DNA from: Evernia prunastri
Lineage: Eukaryota; Ascomycota; Lecanoromycetes; Lecanorales; Parmeliaceae
NCBI GenBank assembly: GCA_003184365.1
Contig: NKYR01000139.1
Location: 753-64,752 of the forward strand
Direction: 5' to 3'
DNA length: 64,000 nt
Shown here: piece after piece, positions 9,005 through 19,696 of the stretch
How the letters are laid out: each line of letters begins with the position of its first letter
Numbering within the stretch: position 1 is the first letter of the stretch
The notes under the pieces: generated by a model
Told to the model about the DNA's origin: nothing
Database searches by the model: none
What the model saw: only the letters and a program-made list of their open reading frames with translations
Position numbers and translations under genes: made by a program

Positions 9005-9942
9005 GGTTCCGGCGTTGGCTATGGAACGTTTCACAACTCTTCCTGAATTGATCTGGCAAAGTCATTGGCTACCAGTTGCCTGAAGAAAGTCAACTTCACG
9101 TTTGTCTAGGACGGGCTCAAGGGACACAGTCATCGAGTCAGCTAGATTTGCACCTCAGGAGCACCATTAAAATTAGAATAGAGCAAATATTCACAGCAAA
9201 TGTTCACAAATCCTTCACAAAAAAAGAAAGATTGATAGTCCTTCTAGGATTCGAACCCAGGTCTAGACGAACGCCGTCGTCTTCGATGGGGCGAGCCCAT
9301 TCTACTTATTAGTTATCGTCACATAGAAATCTTTTGTGTTACTTATTATCAAACAAAATCTTTTTGTGACTTACTGCCATATCTAGGATAACTAAGTGTC
9401 TTGGCGATGAGATGTGGACATTAGAACACTTTGCGATTTCCGCGTGGTGACTCGACGAATACTGGCACCAAACTGTAGCACTTGCACCATGTTCCACTAA
9501 GACGTGGATTCGGACAAACCTCTCGCAAGGCCTGCCTCGTCTCACTGAAACACAGCCTTCTTCACAACAACCTGTAAGCAGGTGTGCTCAGGCATTGTTC
9601 CTCGACAAAAGCCGGAGAAGCAAGAGCAGCAAACCGGCCGAGTCAAGCCGTCCCGATACGTTCGAAGCCGTTGCGGACGGCTGATGGAGGTTGCTCTTGA
9701 TGTATCGCGGGATATACTGAGCAAGAGGGATGGACCTTCCCAGAGCTCAACCTTGTACCCGCGTGTATTGATGAAGATGGTGTTGGAAAATGACATTGGG
9801 GCATGGAAGCGAAAGCGAATCTCATGATAAAACATGCTATGTCCTCAAACAGGGTAAGGGCTTCAATTGGGTATCTAAACGCTATGCCATGTGATTGTAC
9901 ATACAAGAGAGCTGCAGACTGTTTTGTACAGTTGCGACAATA
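9005..9942. other. Intergenic, convergent 3' ends of eIF2A and Nup37
   Basis: Both flanking genes end here, so the stretch holds two 3' untranslated regions and spacer. At 9248-9258 the minus strand carries GGTTCGAATCC, a perfect tRNA B-box/T-loop, with a pairable T-stem, but no matching acceptor or D arm nearby. An 8-bp inverted repeat TAGTTATC / GATAACTA (9310-9317, 9387-9394) lies just beside it. No coding frame is supported. Confidence 0.5.
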
Positions 9943-12095
9943 TCACGACATCAGGAGGTTGCTGCCGTTCGTATGAGACAGACTTCGAGACTTGCGGGTT
10001 GGCGTGGTTTGGCTTTTCGACATGTCGGCCAAAATTCGGTCCATTCCATTCACATCAAGGTCTCCTCTGGTCAGCTGCTGCCGATCATTCGTGGATGAGA
10101 AAAGTGGCGAAGGGGGGGAGAAAGGCATTCGTGGCTCTACAGAATAGCGAGCCACGATCACAAGCCGGCTATCTCCATTTACAAGTATTTCCCAATGAGT
10201 TTCTTTGTCCTTTGCTGACCCTGAGCGATGACGGGATGGTATTAGGGAGACCTCCTTGCACAACTCTCCACCGAGCTGGATGTTAGTGATTACCTTGGGT
10301 TCGCCTTTGGCTCCACTTCCAAAAAGATTTCCAGATGCCCGGGCTTTGTTTTGCCAATGGGTAAAGAGACTGGGTATGACGGCAATGGTATTTCCGTGCC
10401 ATGCAAGCACAGCTTCGTCATCTGCTCTGCTGTTCAATGCATCCTGGAGTGGTGACACAGCAAGGCCACCTCGCACAGGTCCGTCTGGCTGAGGTCTAGG
10501 CTCTGTGAACAACGATTGCTGCCTTATTTTGCGGGTACCAGGAGTCATGGGAGCTAATTTCGATGTGTTCTGTGTCTTCGTGCCCGAGCTCTCGAGCAAC
10601 GTCCGTGAGTTCACCGAATCGCCAATCCAGCCTTCAAGCGCGAAGTTCGTCCAAGACTTTATTGACGTGCTCCGAGGAAGAGTAGTTCCGTCTGTGGGTT
10701 TGGGACCCGCATCCTCAAGATCCCAAACGCCCCACTTACCATCTGCTAGCATCGCTAGGATGGCTTTGCCACCCAGAACCCATTGCGCGTCTAAAATGGG
10801 CTTACGCCTTGATGTGGAGTCCTGCAAAGTTTCGAAGTCCGTGTAGAGGGTCAGGCGCCAGGAGCCTCCGGCCGCTTTGGTTTGAGGAAGACAGTCCAGT
10901 ATTCTCACCGCACCCTTCGCCTCTACAACCAGTAGTTGAGAGTGCCGCAGTGCCGGATAGAGTGCAGAGTTGAAATACACTGATACGGTTGGTGAAGCAA
11001 GATATTGAATCTGCCAGGGAATGTGCAATTCTGTAGATAAGCGCGCTTCACCGGCCAAAATCGGGATCCTGTGGATCAGGAGAAGGCCTGACAGGTCCGC
11101 AGAGTGCGACGCAATGAGCAAGTCCCATTGATGACCTCCAAGTCGAGATTTACTATGACTTCGCGAAGCAGACCGTGAAACGTTACGTCCTCCATCCCGT
11201 CTCTTACTGCTGGGGTTACCTTCATCCATAACAATGTCTTCCGAATCTTCTGAAGGTGTCGATGTCATGGATATTGAGACGCCTTTGGGAATGCTCCGAT
11301 GAGTGGTCCCGCTCGAGAGCACAATCATCTGTTCACCAAAGGTGCTTTTCCCAGCGCCCAGATTGGAAGCCGTAATCCTCACATCGGGTCTGTGTTTACT
11401 TTGTGGAGAGGGCGGTAGAAGAGGTATCAGAAGTATTCTGACCGAGAAATCGGAGCACGCCACAGCAAGAACAAGCTTCTGGGAAAAGATGTTGGGTAGT
11501 GATTCTAGGCCTGACCTTTGGGCGTCCGCTGGCAGATGAGGGAAAGCCAGATGTAGGACTTCAATACCGAGTGTTAGATCCAGTGTCTGTACAAAAGGCT
11601 CATGAGGTTCCAAAACATCGAATTCGCCATCCTCTTCCTCAAAATCTGGTTCGTCTTGAAATGGCAGCTGCTCAGAGTTTCCAGGCACCTCTTCATCTGA
11701 ATCAATAACCATGATTGCATCTTCACTTGCACCGTTTGACTTGAGTTTCTCGTTCACGGTCATTGGCTGGGGCTTGAAAGGGCGTCCTCCTTTCCAAACA
11801 ACGCGAAGACCCTGCTCATGCCCGTATACAATAATAGTGGAGCCATTGGGCGAAGGCAGTGGGTATGATTTGGATGTATGAACACGGTGAGACAGGTTAT
11901 AGCTAGGGAACTGTTAGCGAGCAATCTCTTATGGTGGGCATTTAATAGTACCCTATCTGAAGGAAGCCGTCGAAAAGGCGAATGTTTGGCCTCATGACTG
12001 AGTTTTCTCCCAGATACCCCTGAGATGTAGCTTGTTACGATACTCACACGCAGAGAATGACGCAGACCAGGTTCGGCTTGCCACGTAGTAGGCAT
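9943..12095 (-). CDS. nup37: Nucleoporin Nup37 (fungal type)
   Basis: Two exons on the minus strand: 12048-12095 (16 codons) and 9943-11910, giving 671 residues. The intron (11911-12047) has GTGAGT and CAG ends and phase 0. Nup37 is a WD40-like component of the Y-shaped Nup107-160 (Nup84) scaffold of the nuclear pore and binds Nup120. After splicing, the N-terminal part reads SYNLSHRVHTSKSYPLPSPNG followed by STIIVYGHEQG and VVWKGGRPFKP, the hallmark start of fungal Nup37. An acidic insert (DSDEEVPGN, DFEEEDGEFDV) follows, then propeller-like blades including WDLLIASHSADLSGLLLIHRIP and GGKAILAMLADGKWGVWDLEDAG. The Ser/Arg-rich C-terminus ends in TPTRKSRSLSHTNG. It is much longer than animal Nup37 (about 330), as usual in Pezizomycotina. 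It is divergent from APC1 across 1.4 kb. Confidence 0.82.
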
Positions 12096-13493
12096 TAGCG
12101 TTGTTTGCTTGTAAATGTGGTAATGGTGAGCGACAAGATGGTATTCAACGTGTCGGAAAAAGTTTGATCCGGTATCGTTTCGATTCGAGGCGTCAGGTTT
12201 CAGGATCTAATAATTACAATAACACAACACACTGAAGGCGGGCGGTTTACAATTATATATTCGCCCGAACACATTTCACTGGTCTCGATATGACCTCAAC
12301 GCTACCAAAAGTTCCCAACTTTGCAACTTCGTTGTAGAATGCTTCGAGCGTCCAAAGCGCATAGATTGGAAAAGTGGAAACTCAAGAATCCAAAAAAGGA
12401 TGAGATTGCTAGTGAAGTCAATCGGGTGGCTACTTAACGGTCTGACAGATACGGCTATCAAGACTGCGCAGAGGATTCTCCCTCTGATATTAAACGGACA
12501 TTCGCTGCTTCTGCGGGATGGCTCCCTCCATTAAATCGGAATCAATATCAAATCATCAGAACCTACAAAGATCATTGTCAGCAGCGAGCGGAAAAAGCTC
12601 TATTATCAATTGACCTCATCAAGAGTCCAACAAATATTTGCATATCCCGCGTTATTTATTGCAATTGTCTTTTTGTAGCGATAACAATATAACGCCAAGC
12701 GGACTGCCGCCAGCGCGACTCGACGGATTGATGCAGGGTTTCTGTCCACCTTCTGCTCTTCAGCTAGGTCGTTGTCCTATTCAATGCATAATATTGGCCA
12801 CTCATTCGTACCGGTTCGGAGCTTGTAGATCGAAAGACCCCTTGAAGATGAGAAGGATTTGACATGGAGATGCTGAGCGGACTGGTCACAATCGCCTATT
12901 TAGTGGAAGGAGAGATTTTCGTCTGTGTAAACATTGTTGACTGGAATGAGCTCGCGCATCAAACGGGACCTTTGCGTATATTAAGATAAGAACCTGTAGA
13001 TAGGAGGAAAGTATGTTTAACCTGACGCAGCTTTGAAGGAAGGTATTCCAAAGACATTGACCAGTTGATTCTCGAAGAGGGTCAGAAACTCAGAAGTCAG
13101 AACTTCCTCTATATGTTTGGTCGCCTTGCAAACCATCTTCAAGGTCGTCCGACGGTCTAAACAGCAGGTGGGTGCTGCAGTACTGCTTTACACAAAATCA
13201 GAATTCCATTATAGCAGCACTAGAGTAAGTACAATTGAATAAGTACTTCACTTTACTTTACTTTACCTGACCCCCGGCGATTATTTACTCCAACCGCGGT
13301 CGCGCTAAAAGCGCCAAACTCGGATGACACATTACTTTACTCAGCCGTCCCCATTCATTTACTCAGTGCGACGCGACGCGTTTGTACTATTTATAATTGG
13401 ACAGTTGTGTAAAATGTTAAGACATACGAAGTCAGGGAGCCAAGGTAGCCACAGCATCATTGATGATAGGGCAGGGGAGGAGTACTACTGGTC
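12096..13493. promoter_or_regulatory. Divergent intergenic region between Nup37 and APC1
   Basis: 1.4 kb with no supportable gene. It must contain both promoters. At 13244-13267 there is a CACTTTACTTTACTTTACC run, followed by further TTTACT copies to about 13360. A similar AGTAAAGTAAAGTG sequence recurs near 45.38 kb on the other strand. The short frames here lack splice support and family resemblance. Confidence 0.5.
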
Positions 13494-16400
13494 ATGGCTT
13501 CGGTGACCTCGCTCGGCGTCCACACGCCTTCAGCACTTCCATTCCTTATTGCAGAAAAAGTTCTGCCACCGGATCCACCGGATGATGCATTTACCTGGCG
13601 AACTTTTCAAGGGTTTAGCCAAGAGGATGACGGAGAGGAGGAGCTTGTGAGTACCAGATACTGCGTCGTCTGGTCGAGGGATGGTGTAATACAGCGGGTT
13701 TTCCGCTTCGACGTCGAGCGTGAGCCGGTCACGCAAGCCGTCTTTGCACACTTTCCAGACCATCCATTCGGGCACCTGGAAAATTCTAGTGATTCAAAAA
13801 CATCACCTGAGCACGACCGGACACAAAATACGGCGGATGCCGAGCTCGATGTCAGGAAGCAGAGAGCATCAAACTCGAGATCAAGACCAAGAAGCATACA
13901 TAACGATGTCCCCGAAAACGATGTAGCGGCGCAGAACCGAGATCTTGTGCGTAGCCAAGGCGACGACCAAGTTACAAAAAATCAAGCCCTTATCATTGTG
14001 CTAAAAACTCAAGCCCATGTTTTCTTTTTGTCCGGGACAAGCCATATTGTGCATCTACCGTTCGAGGTCGATGCCGTTTTCCCTTGCATATACGGCATAC
14101 TGTTACAAAGAAAAGTTCCTGAGAAGGAAACAGTACCGCCAACTCCGCAGATACCATCTGTGCCAAATAACTCTTTCGTGCTTTCTCAGGCGAATCTCTC
14201 AAGCCCAAATTCAAAATCACAAGAACATCAAAGCCTTGCCGGTATGTCCTTAGCACAAAGCTATGAATCTCCAATCATACCATATCTAGAAGGACTTTTG
14301 CAGCGATCAGCTCAGGCTCCAGAGATCTCGCTTCCAAAACTGTTCTGTCTCACTGATCCTCTTACGGAGGTTGGTACCGTGACCGCAAATATCGGGCCGA
14401 ACGTGAAGGATACCAGGAGGACAAATACGCAAAGGAAAGCCACGTTTGGGCCTCTCGATTCAAAGGAAAATCTGCTTTACGTTTCCCCTCGAGATGAGTT
14501 GTCTCAGCATACTTCGGATCTTTCAGTTAGAGGACCACTTGCTCTTGCCGTGACCGAGAGTCACGAGACTGGCATTGTTAGTATCTGGACCGTGAGATAT
14601 GTAGATCGTGAAGCTGCAAGCTCCTTACCGGGCCAACAAACTCCGACTGCGACTGGCACCAGGTCTCGTCGCCGAAGTTCGTATGGGCCTGGCGTAGGTA
14701 CGGGGACTTCAACCCCATCTGCCAGAGGGCCTACTGTTGGACGAGAGAGTTTTGGTGGTGGAAGAAAATTCCGCCATACTAGCACGGATCCAACATTAGA
14801 AGAATACTCGACGAACGACCAGGATGACCTGTTAGATCCAGCTTTCGGAGATCCTGCCATGCCGGCCAGGTCCTCGAGGCGAGTCAGTGGATTGCTTGCA
14901 AGGGCAGATCTTTCCACGAACCACGACAGATCAACATTCACCGACATTGCAGGCGCTCATGCTGGGAGGAAAACTGGCCGTAAAGGACCCTCATTTGGAC
15001 CCAACGGCGCGCGACTGAGCGTTGGTCCGGACCCTGTAGTCATGGACACGAAGCCCCAAAATCTTCAGGGAATAAGAAACAGTTTTGACTCAGTCAGTCT
15101 GCACGAGCCCCCACTCGATGACATGGCACACGAGCTTGACGACTTTCATGACATGAGTCTACTTAATCCGGCCCTGCAACAAGCTGTGCGAACCTTACGT
15201 AAGGAAGTCGTCTTCAACAAAGTCTACAGTATGCCTGGCGAAGGTCGTAGGCTTGAAAAAATTGTGTCTCAGACGAGCGCTCCTGCCCGCGAAATCATTA
15301 CGCTGAGGTCACCTAATGCTAGCCTTGGGGATGCGACTGACGAGGCTACGATTGTTGTTTGTCTAGTCGACCGAGCGTCTCGCGAATTACTGGTACTACG
15401 AATCACTGTGCGTGCACGTAATGCTACAAATAAACTTCAAGATGCACGCGGCACGGCTAAAACCGTCCATCAAGGGTATAGCGCCATCGTGAGGGGCATG
15501 ACAAGACGTTCTGGGGTTATCGATGCTTGCAAGGTTGGTGATGGCTCGTGCGCCCGCATATTGGTACTCGAGAGTAGTAGCAATGGCATAGGAGAATTAT
15601 CCTTGCAAGCTCCGTGGAGCTACCTTCGAAAAATTGAAGTCCCTTCCAATCTGTGCCTCCATAACCCTTACCACATAAGTAGCGAAGTCACCTTGCGACA
15701 AAGACGTGAGGGCGGCTTCAGGAGAATATTGAGTCGAGGACCACAACGTTTGATCGCCCTTCAACACCCGACTTGTCAAGGACATGTGGATGTGATGGAT
15801 TCGGATGGCACAAAACACCGTCTGCAGGTGCAATTCAGACCGCGCAGTGCAGTGGTACAGAAAATGATAAGAGTTGCTGAATCGGTCCTGCCATCATCAG
15901 ATTCTGACGGGGAGGCTATTCTGCGAGGCTGGTGGGACACCTTATCATTCGTACAGTCTCGCTCGAACGAAGAGATTGATGCCGAATGGACTGCTATCGT
16001 TGTTGTTCTGTTCTCCATGGCAATTGCTTTGATTGGAGACCGGCATACAGAGGCTGCGACCCGACAGAAAAAAAAGAAAGGTGGTCTACTCAGATCTAGT
16101 AGCGGAGCAAACACCAACTTAGAGAGCTGGGAAGCTATGATGAATCAGGAAGGAGGTTCCTCAAGCTGTTTTCCAGCGTGGATGCAGGTCGGAGGTTGGG
16201 AGTGGACGACAAATGAGAATGTCTTGCTACATGCCACCCCCACCAAAAAATCGAAACCTTTGAGCTCGTCCATGCCTTCTGTCCCTTCTGCAGTTCCGGT
16301 TCCCCAAAAAAACCCTTACCTGCTGCACTGCATTTCCATTACCCGAGACTTCATTAAATCACCCACTGGACAACTAGCAAATGGTGACCATGGCTATCTC

Positions 16401-19400
16401 CCCACTGCATCGTCGAGGGACCCGGATGTTCGCCGTACTGCTCTGGCTTCCATCCTCATCGGCCTTCACCTTCTGCGTGAAGAATTGAAGTTGGACATTT
16501 TAGCTTCGGAAGCTCTCCATGATCTTACACCCATCCTTGCACAGATTGGCAGCTGGCTCGGTTGGGACCATTGGGGACACAAACATTCCACTTATTATAT
16601 GTTGGAGGGCACTAACATGGAGGCCTCGCTCTTTGAAGATTCAGTGATTACTGGCCTGCGAATACCTTCTGAGCCATTCCAACCACCTTCGATACTGCAA
16701 TTTATTGAGACGACGAACGTCAAAGCTCAGCGAGCACCGTTCATATCACTTCTCGACGTAGCAAGCTCGCCGGAAGTTGAGGTCGCAGGCAAACGCTCTG
16801 CTGAAGCCTCAGCAAAAATCTTGTTAGAGCTTACTCCAAGAACAGTAGCTATTACTAATCTCTTTAACTCACATACAATAGAGACAATCGAAAGCCGAGT
16901 TGCGAAGATGGCGGCCTGGGGTTTGAGCTCATCCTTTTTGGAAACCCTCCCAGAAGGCGTGGCTGTCCCATTTCGTGCAGCGATCTCAACTTGTCAAGGT
17001 CAACCTTCAACTTCATGGGGCAGTGATATCCTGGAGATCGTTGGTAGGCAAGATGTAGCTATGCTCGAGCACGAGGCACGCATAGCGAGACCCTATGGAA
17101 AATCCGCCAATCCGTTGTCTAATGACGCGACGAGAGACGTCCATAGCATTTGTCATTCAACACTTGAAGTCGAGACGGTGGGGCCATTTGATGGCTCTGC
17201 CGAGCTTGATAGACAAGCAGTCACTCGCTTATTATTCAAGGAGGATCAGCGCTTTGCCGAAGCTGCAAGGCTTGTGCATCCAATTCTCCATCCTATAGCT
17301 CGATGCACGCCTGAGCCCGAGTGGTCTGATACGGATTTGCTAGAAGCCCAACAAGAGCTAGCGAAAGTGATAGCCGTGCGAACGTTGTCTGTATCACCGG
17401 GCAGGGCTCTACTCTTCTACAGCGCTCGCTTGCCTATCCTCACGGAGATATTCCCCATCCATGGCTTTACTTTAAGCTGCGTCATGAAGCCCGCTGATAC
17501 GACAGTCACAGCGGATCGGAATACTTATACAGACGAGAAGATCTCTTGGGCGTTCTTTCACGCAGGTGTCGAAGCTGGCTTGAGCATCTCCAAGGACGCC
17601 AATGGCATTGATACGTCATGGATACTTTTCAATAAGCCTCGTGACCTCACGACAAGGCATGCAGGATTTCTCCTTGGATTGGGTTTAAACGGACATCTCA
17701 GATCCATAGCCAAGTGGGTCGCTTTCAAGTACCTGACGCCAAAACATACGATGACCTCCATTGGGCTTCTTCTTGGGCTTTCGGCATCCTATCTTGGCAC
17801 CATGGACACTCTTATTACGCGCCTACTCTCAATTCATGTAACTAGAATGCTACCTCCAGGGGCTGCTGAGCTTAACCTATCTCCATTGACTCAGACCAGC
17901 GGCATCATGGGCATAGGTCTCTTGTACTGTAACTCTCAGCACCGTCGTATGAGTGAGATTATGCTGTCGGAAATGGAAAATGTCGACCAGGAAGATAACT
18001 CACAACCCTTTGACGATCTCCGAGACGAAGGCTATAGACTGGCTGCAGGCTTTGCGTTGGGCTACATCAACCTCGGTAGGGGCAAAGATCTAAAAGGGTT
18101 GCATGACATGCACATCACTGAAAGATTGCTGGTAATTGCCATTGGTTCGAGAAAAGTCAGCATCGTCCATATACTTGATAAAGCAACAGCAGCTGCCACT
18201 GTTGCTATCGCCCTCATCTTTATGAAAACTAACGACGAAATCCTTGCTCGGAAAGTCGACATACCTGACACCCTTCACCAATTTGATTATGTGCGACCGG
18301 ATATATTTTTACTGAGGACCATCGCTCGTCACCTAATAATGTGGGACGATATACAACCTACAACCAGATGGATGAAGAAACATCTTCCGCTTGTATACCA
18401 GCACAAACATAAGCTGACTACCATTCGCATCCTCACCAGCGAAGATATGCCGCTATTCAATATTGTCGCTGGCCTCTGTCTCAGCATCGGTCTCCGATTC
18501 GCAGGTTCGGGGTCCCTAGAAGTCCGAAGTATGCTTTGCCACTACGTCGACCAGCTGATGCGTGTCTGTAAGCTACCGACGCTGAATCATGATGGCAAGT
18601 TAGCTCGCATTACAGTTCGTAATTGCCAGGATGTCGCAGTGCTGGCAGCATGTTGTGTAATGGCCGGTACAGGTGACCTACACGTCTTCCGTCGCCTCCG
18701 ATCTCTTCACGGCAGGACCGATGCCGAGACACCATACGGCAGTCACCTTGCAGGGCACTTTGCTATTGGCGTCCTTTTCATGGGTGGTGGAACTCATACC
18801 TTTGGCACTACTAACATAGCCACAGCATCACTGCTTTGTGCTTTCTATCCTCTTTTCCCAAACGCAGTGCTGGACAACAAATCGCATCTTCAAGCCTTCC
18901 GCCATTTCTGGGTTTTGGCCACCGAACCCCGCTGCTTAATACTTCGGGATGTTGATAGGCATCGACCTGTGTCACTGCCCATCCTTGTCACCCTTCGCAC
19001 TGGCACAGAAGTTGCAATGAATGCACCGTGCCTGCTGCCTGAGATCGACACGATTTCCAGAATCCAAACAAATGACCGAGAACATTGGACAGTAACTCTT
19101 GATCTTGAAGCAAATCCCATTCACTACGAGGCATTCAAACGTCATCAAAGCATATATGTGCGCCGTCGCGCTGCATACGATACCCACGCTTCGGTCTTCA
19201 GCGCCACAATGCAGGCGCTCAACGATGCACAGTCGCCTCTCCAGCTAAGTAGACAAGCTTTCAGATGGATCTTCACTCTGCCTGCACTAGCAAAATTCAA
19301 CCGGGCGGAGCAGGGCCTTGTTTTGCCTGCTGACATGGGAAGTATGGTCCATACAGGTACGAGAGGTACTGTTATAGATGATATTTTGGTGCTGGAGAGG

Positions 19401-19571
19401 GCCTGTATGGGAAGTGGAATGAGGGAAAGGCTCTGGAATTTAAGAATACTGTTGGCGTGGGCAGACGGACTGAGCAGGCGTGGGGAGGAATGGAGGTGGA
19501 TTGGTAAAGAGGTAGTTGAAGGTTTAAGAGCGGGGCTTGCGATGAGAAGGAGACAAGCCAAAGCGACGTGA
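13494..19571 (+). CDS. apc1: Anaphase-promoting complex subunit 1 (APC1 / BimE / Cut4)
   Basis: A single uninterrupted 2025-codon frame. APC1 is the largest scaffold subunit of the APC/C ubiquitin ligase, which targets cyclin B and securin for destruction at anaphase. The start MASVTSLGVHTPSALPFLIAE is that of fungal BimE proteins. Residues 1 to about 700 form the N-terminal propeller region, with a Ser/Thr/Arg-rich disordered insert around residues 370-550 where phosphorylation controls Cdc20 loading in known orthologs. The region around residues 1300-1750 holds the proteasome/cyclosome (PC) repeats, visible as AGFLLGLGLNGHLR, TSIGLLLGLSASYLGT and HLAGHFAIGVLFMGGGTHTFG. The length matches Aspergillus bimE (about 2070). 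Having no intron across 6 kb is unusual next to the intron-bearing neighbours, but I see no sign of decay. It converges on the mitochondrial transcription factor gene, 125 bp apart. Confidence 0.95.
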   Translation: MASVTSLGVHTPSALPFLIAEKVLPPDPPDDAFTWRTFQGFSQEDDGEEELVSTRYCVVWSRDGVIQRVFRFDVEREPVTQAVFAHFPDHPFGHLENSSDSKTSPEHDRTQNTADAELDVRKQRASNSRSRPRSIHNDVPENDVAAQNRDLVRSQGDDQVTKNQALIIVLKTQAHVFFLSGTSHIVHLPFEVDAVFPCIYGILLQRKVPEKETVPPTPQIPSVPNNSFVLSQANLSSPNSKSQEHQSLAGMSLAQSYESPIIPYLEGLLQRSAQAPEISLPKLFCLTDPLTEVGTVTANIGPNVKDTRRTNTQRKATFGPLDSKENLLYVSPRDELSQHTSDLSVRGPLALAVTESHETGIVSIWTVRYVDREAASSLPGQQTPTATGTRSRRRSSYGPGVGTGTSTPSARGPTVGRESFGGGRKFRHTSTDPTLEEYSTNDQDDLLDPAFGDPAMPARSSRRVSGLLARADLSTNHDRSTFTDIAGAHAGRKTGRKGPSFGPNGARLSVGPDPVVMDTKPQNLQGIRNSFDSVSLHEPPLDDMAHELDDFHDMSLLNPALQQAVRTLRKEVVFNKVYSMPGEGRRLEKIVSQTSAPAREIITLRSPNASLGDATDEATIVVCLVDRASRELLVLRITVRARNATNKLQDARGTAKTVHQGYSAIVRGMTRRSGVIDACKVGDGSCARILVLESSSNGIGELSLQAPWSYLRKIEVPSNLCLHNPYHISSEVTLRQRREGGFRRILSRGPQRLIALQHPTCQGHVDVMDSDGTKHRLQVQFRPRSAVVQKMIRVAESVLPSSDSDGEAILRGWWDTLSFVQSRSNEEIDAEWTAIVVVLFSMAIALIGDRHTEAATRQKKKKGGLLRSSSGANTNLESWEAMMNQEGGSSSCFPAWMQVGGWEWTTNENVLLHATPTKKSKPLSSSMPSVPSAVPVPQKNPYLLHCISITRDFIKSPTGQLANGDHGYLPTASSRDPDVRRTALASILIGLHLLREELKLDILASEALHDLTPILAQIGSWLGWDHWGHKHSTYYMLEGTNMEASLFEDSVITGLRIPSEPFQPPSILQFIETTNVKAQRAPFISLLDVASSPEVEVAGKRSAEASAKILLELTPRTVAITNLFNSHTIETIESRVAKMAAWGLSSSFLETLPEGVAVPFRAAISTCQGQPSTSWGSDILEIVGRQDVAMLEHEARIARPYGKSANPLSNDATRDVHSICHSTLEVETVGPFDGSAELDRQAVTRLLFKEDQRFAEAARLVHPILHPIARCTPEPEWSDTDLLEAQQELAKVIAVRTLSVSPGRALLFYSARLPILTEIFPIHGFTLSCVMKPADTTVTADRNTYTDEKISWAFFHAGVEAGLSISKDANGIDTSWILFNKPRDLTTRHAGFLLGLGLNGHLRSIAKWVAFKYLTPKHTMTSIGLLLGLSASYLGTMDTLITRLLSIHVTRMLPPGAAELNLSPLTQTSGIMGIGLLYCNSQHRRMSEIMLSEMENVDQEDNSQPFDDLRDEGYRLAAGFALGYINLGRGKDLKGLHDMHITERLLVIAIGSRKVSIVHILDKATAAATVAIALIFMKTNDEILARKVDIPDTLHQFDYVRPDIFLLRTIARHLIMWDDIQPTTRWMKKHLPLVYQHKHKLTTIRILTSEDMPLFNIVAGLCLSIGLRFAGSGSLEVRSMLCHYVDQLMRVCKLPTLNHDGKLARITVRNCQDVAVLAACCVMAGTGDLHVFRRLRSLHGRTDAETPYGSHLAGHFAIGVLFMGGGTHTFGTTNIATASLLCAFYPLFPNAVLDNKSHLQAFRHFWVLATEPRCLILRDVDRHRPVSLPILVTLRTGTEVAMNAPCLLPEIDTISRIQTNDREHWTVTLDLEANPIHYEAFKRHQSIYVRRRAAYDTHASVFSATMQALNDAQSPLQLSRQAFRWIFTLPALAKFNRAEQGLVLPADMGSMVHTGTRGTVIDDILVLERACMGSGMRERLWNLRILLAWADGLSRRGEEWRWIGKEVVEGLRAGLAMRRRQAKAT

Positions 19572-19696
19572 TTGATATCCTCCAGTGGCCTTGACGAGTA
19601 CTCTCGGCTGTGGAGTTTCAAATGATTTGATGCATGAGATACCCATAATGAATCCAAGTCACGGACTCCATTTAACGTGAAATACGATATAAAACT

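Noticed and set aside
9225..9310. Possible tRNA gene on the minus strand
   Set aside because: The B box and T-stem are good, but no 5' acceptor strand or D arm fits, even allowing an intron. Kept only as a low-interest finding.
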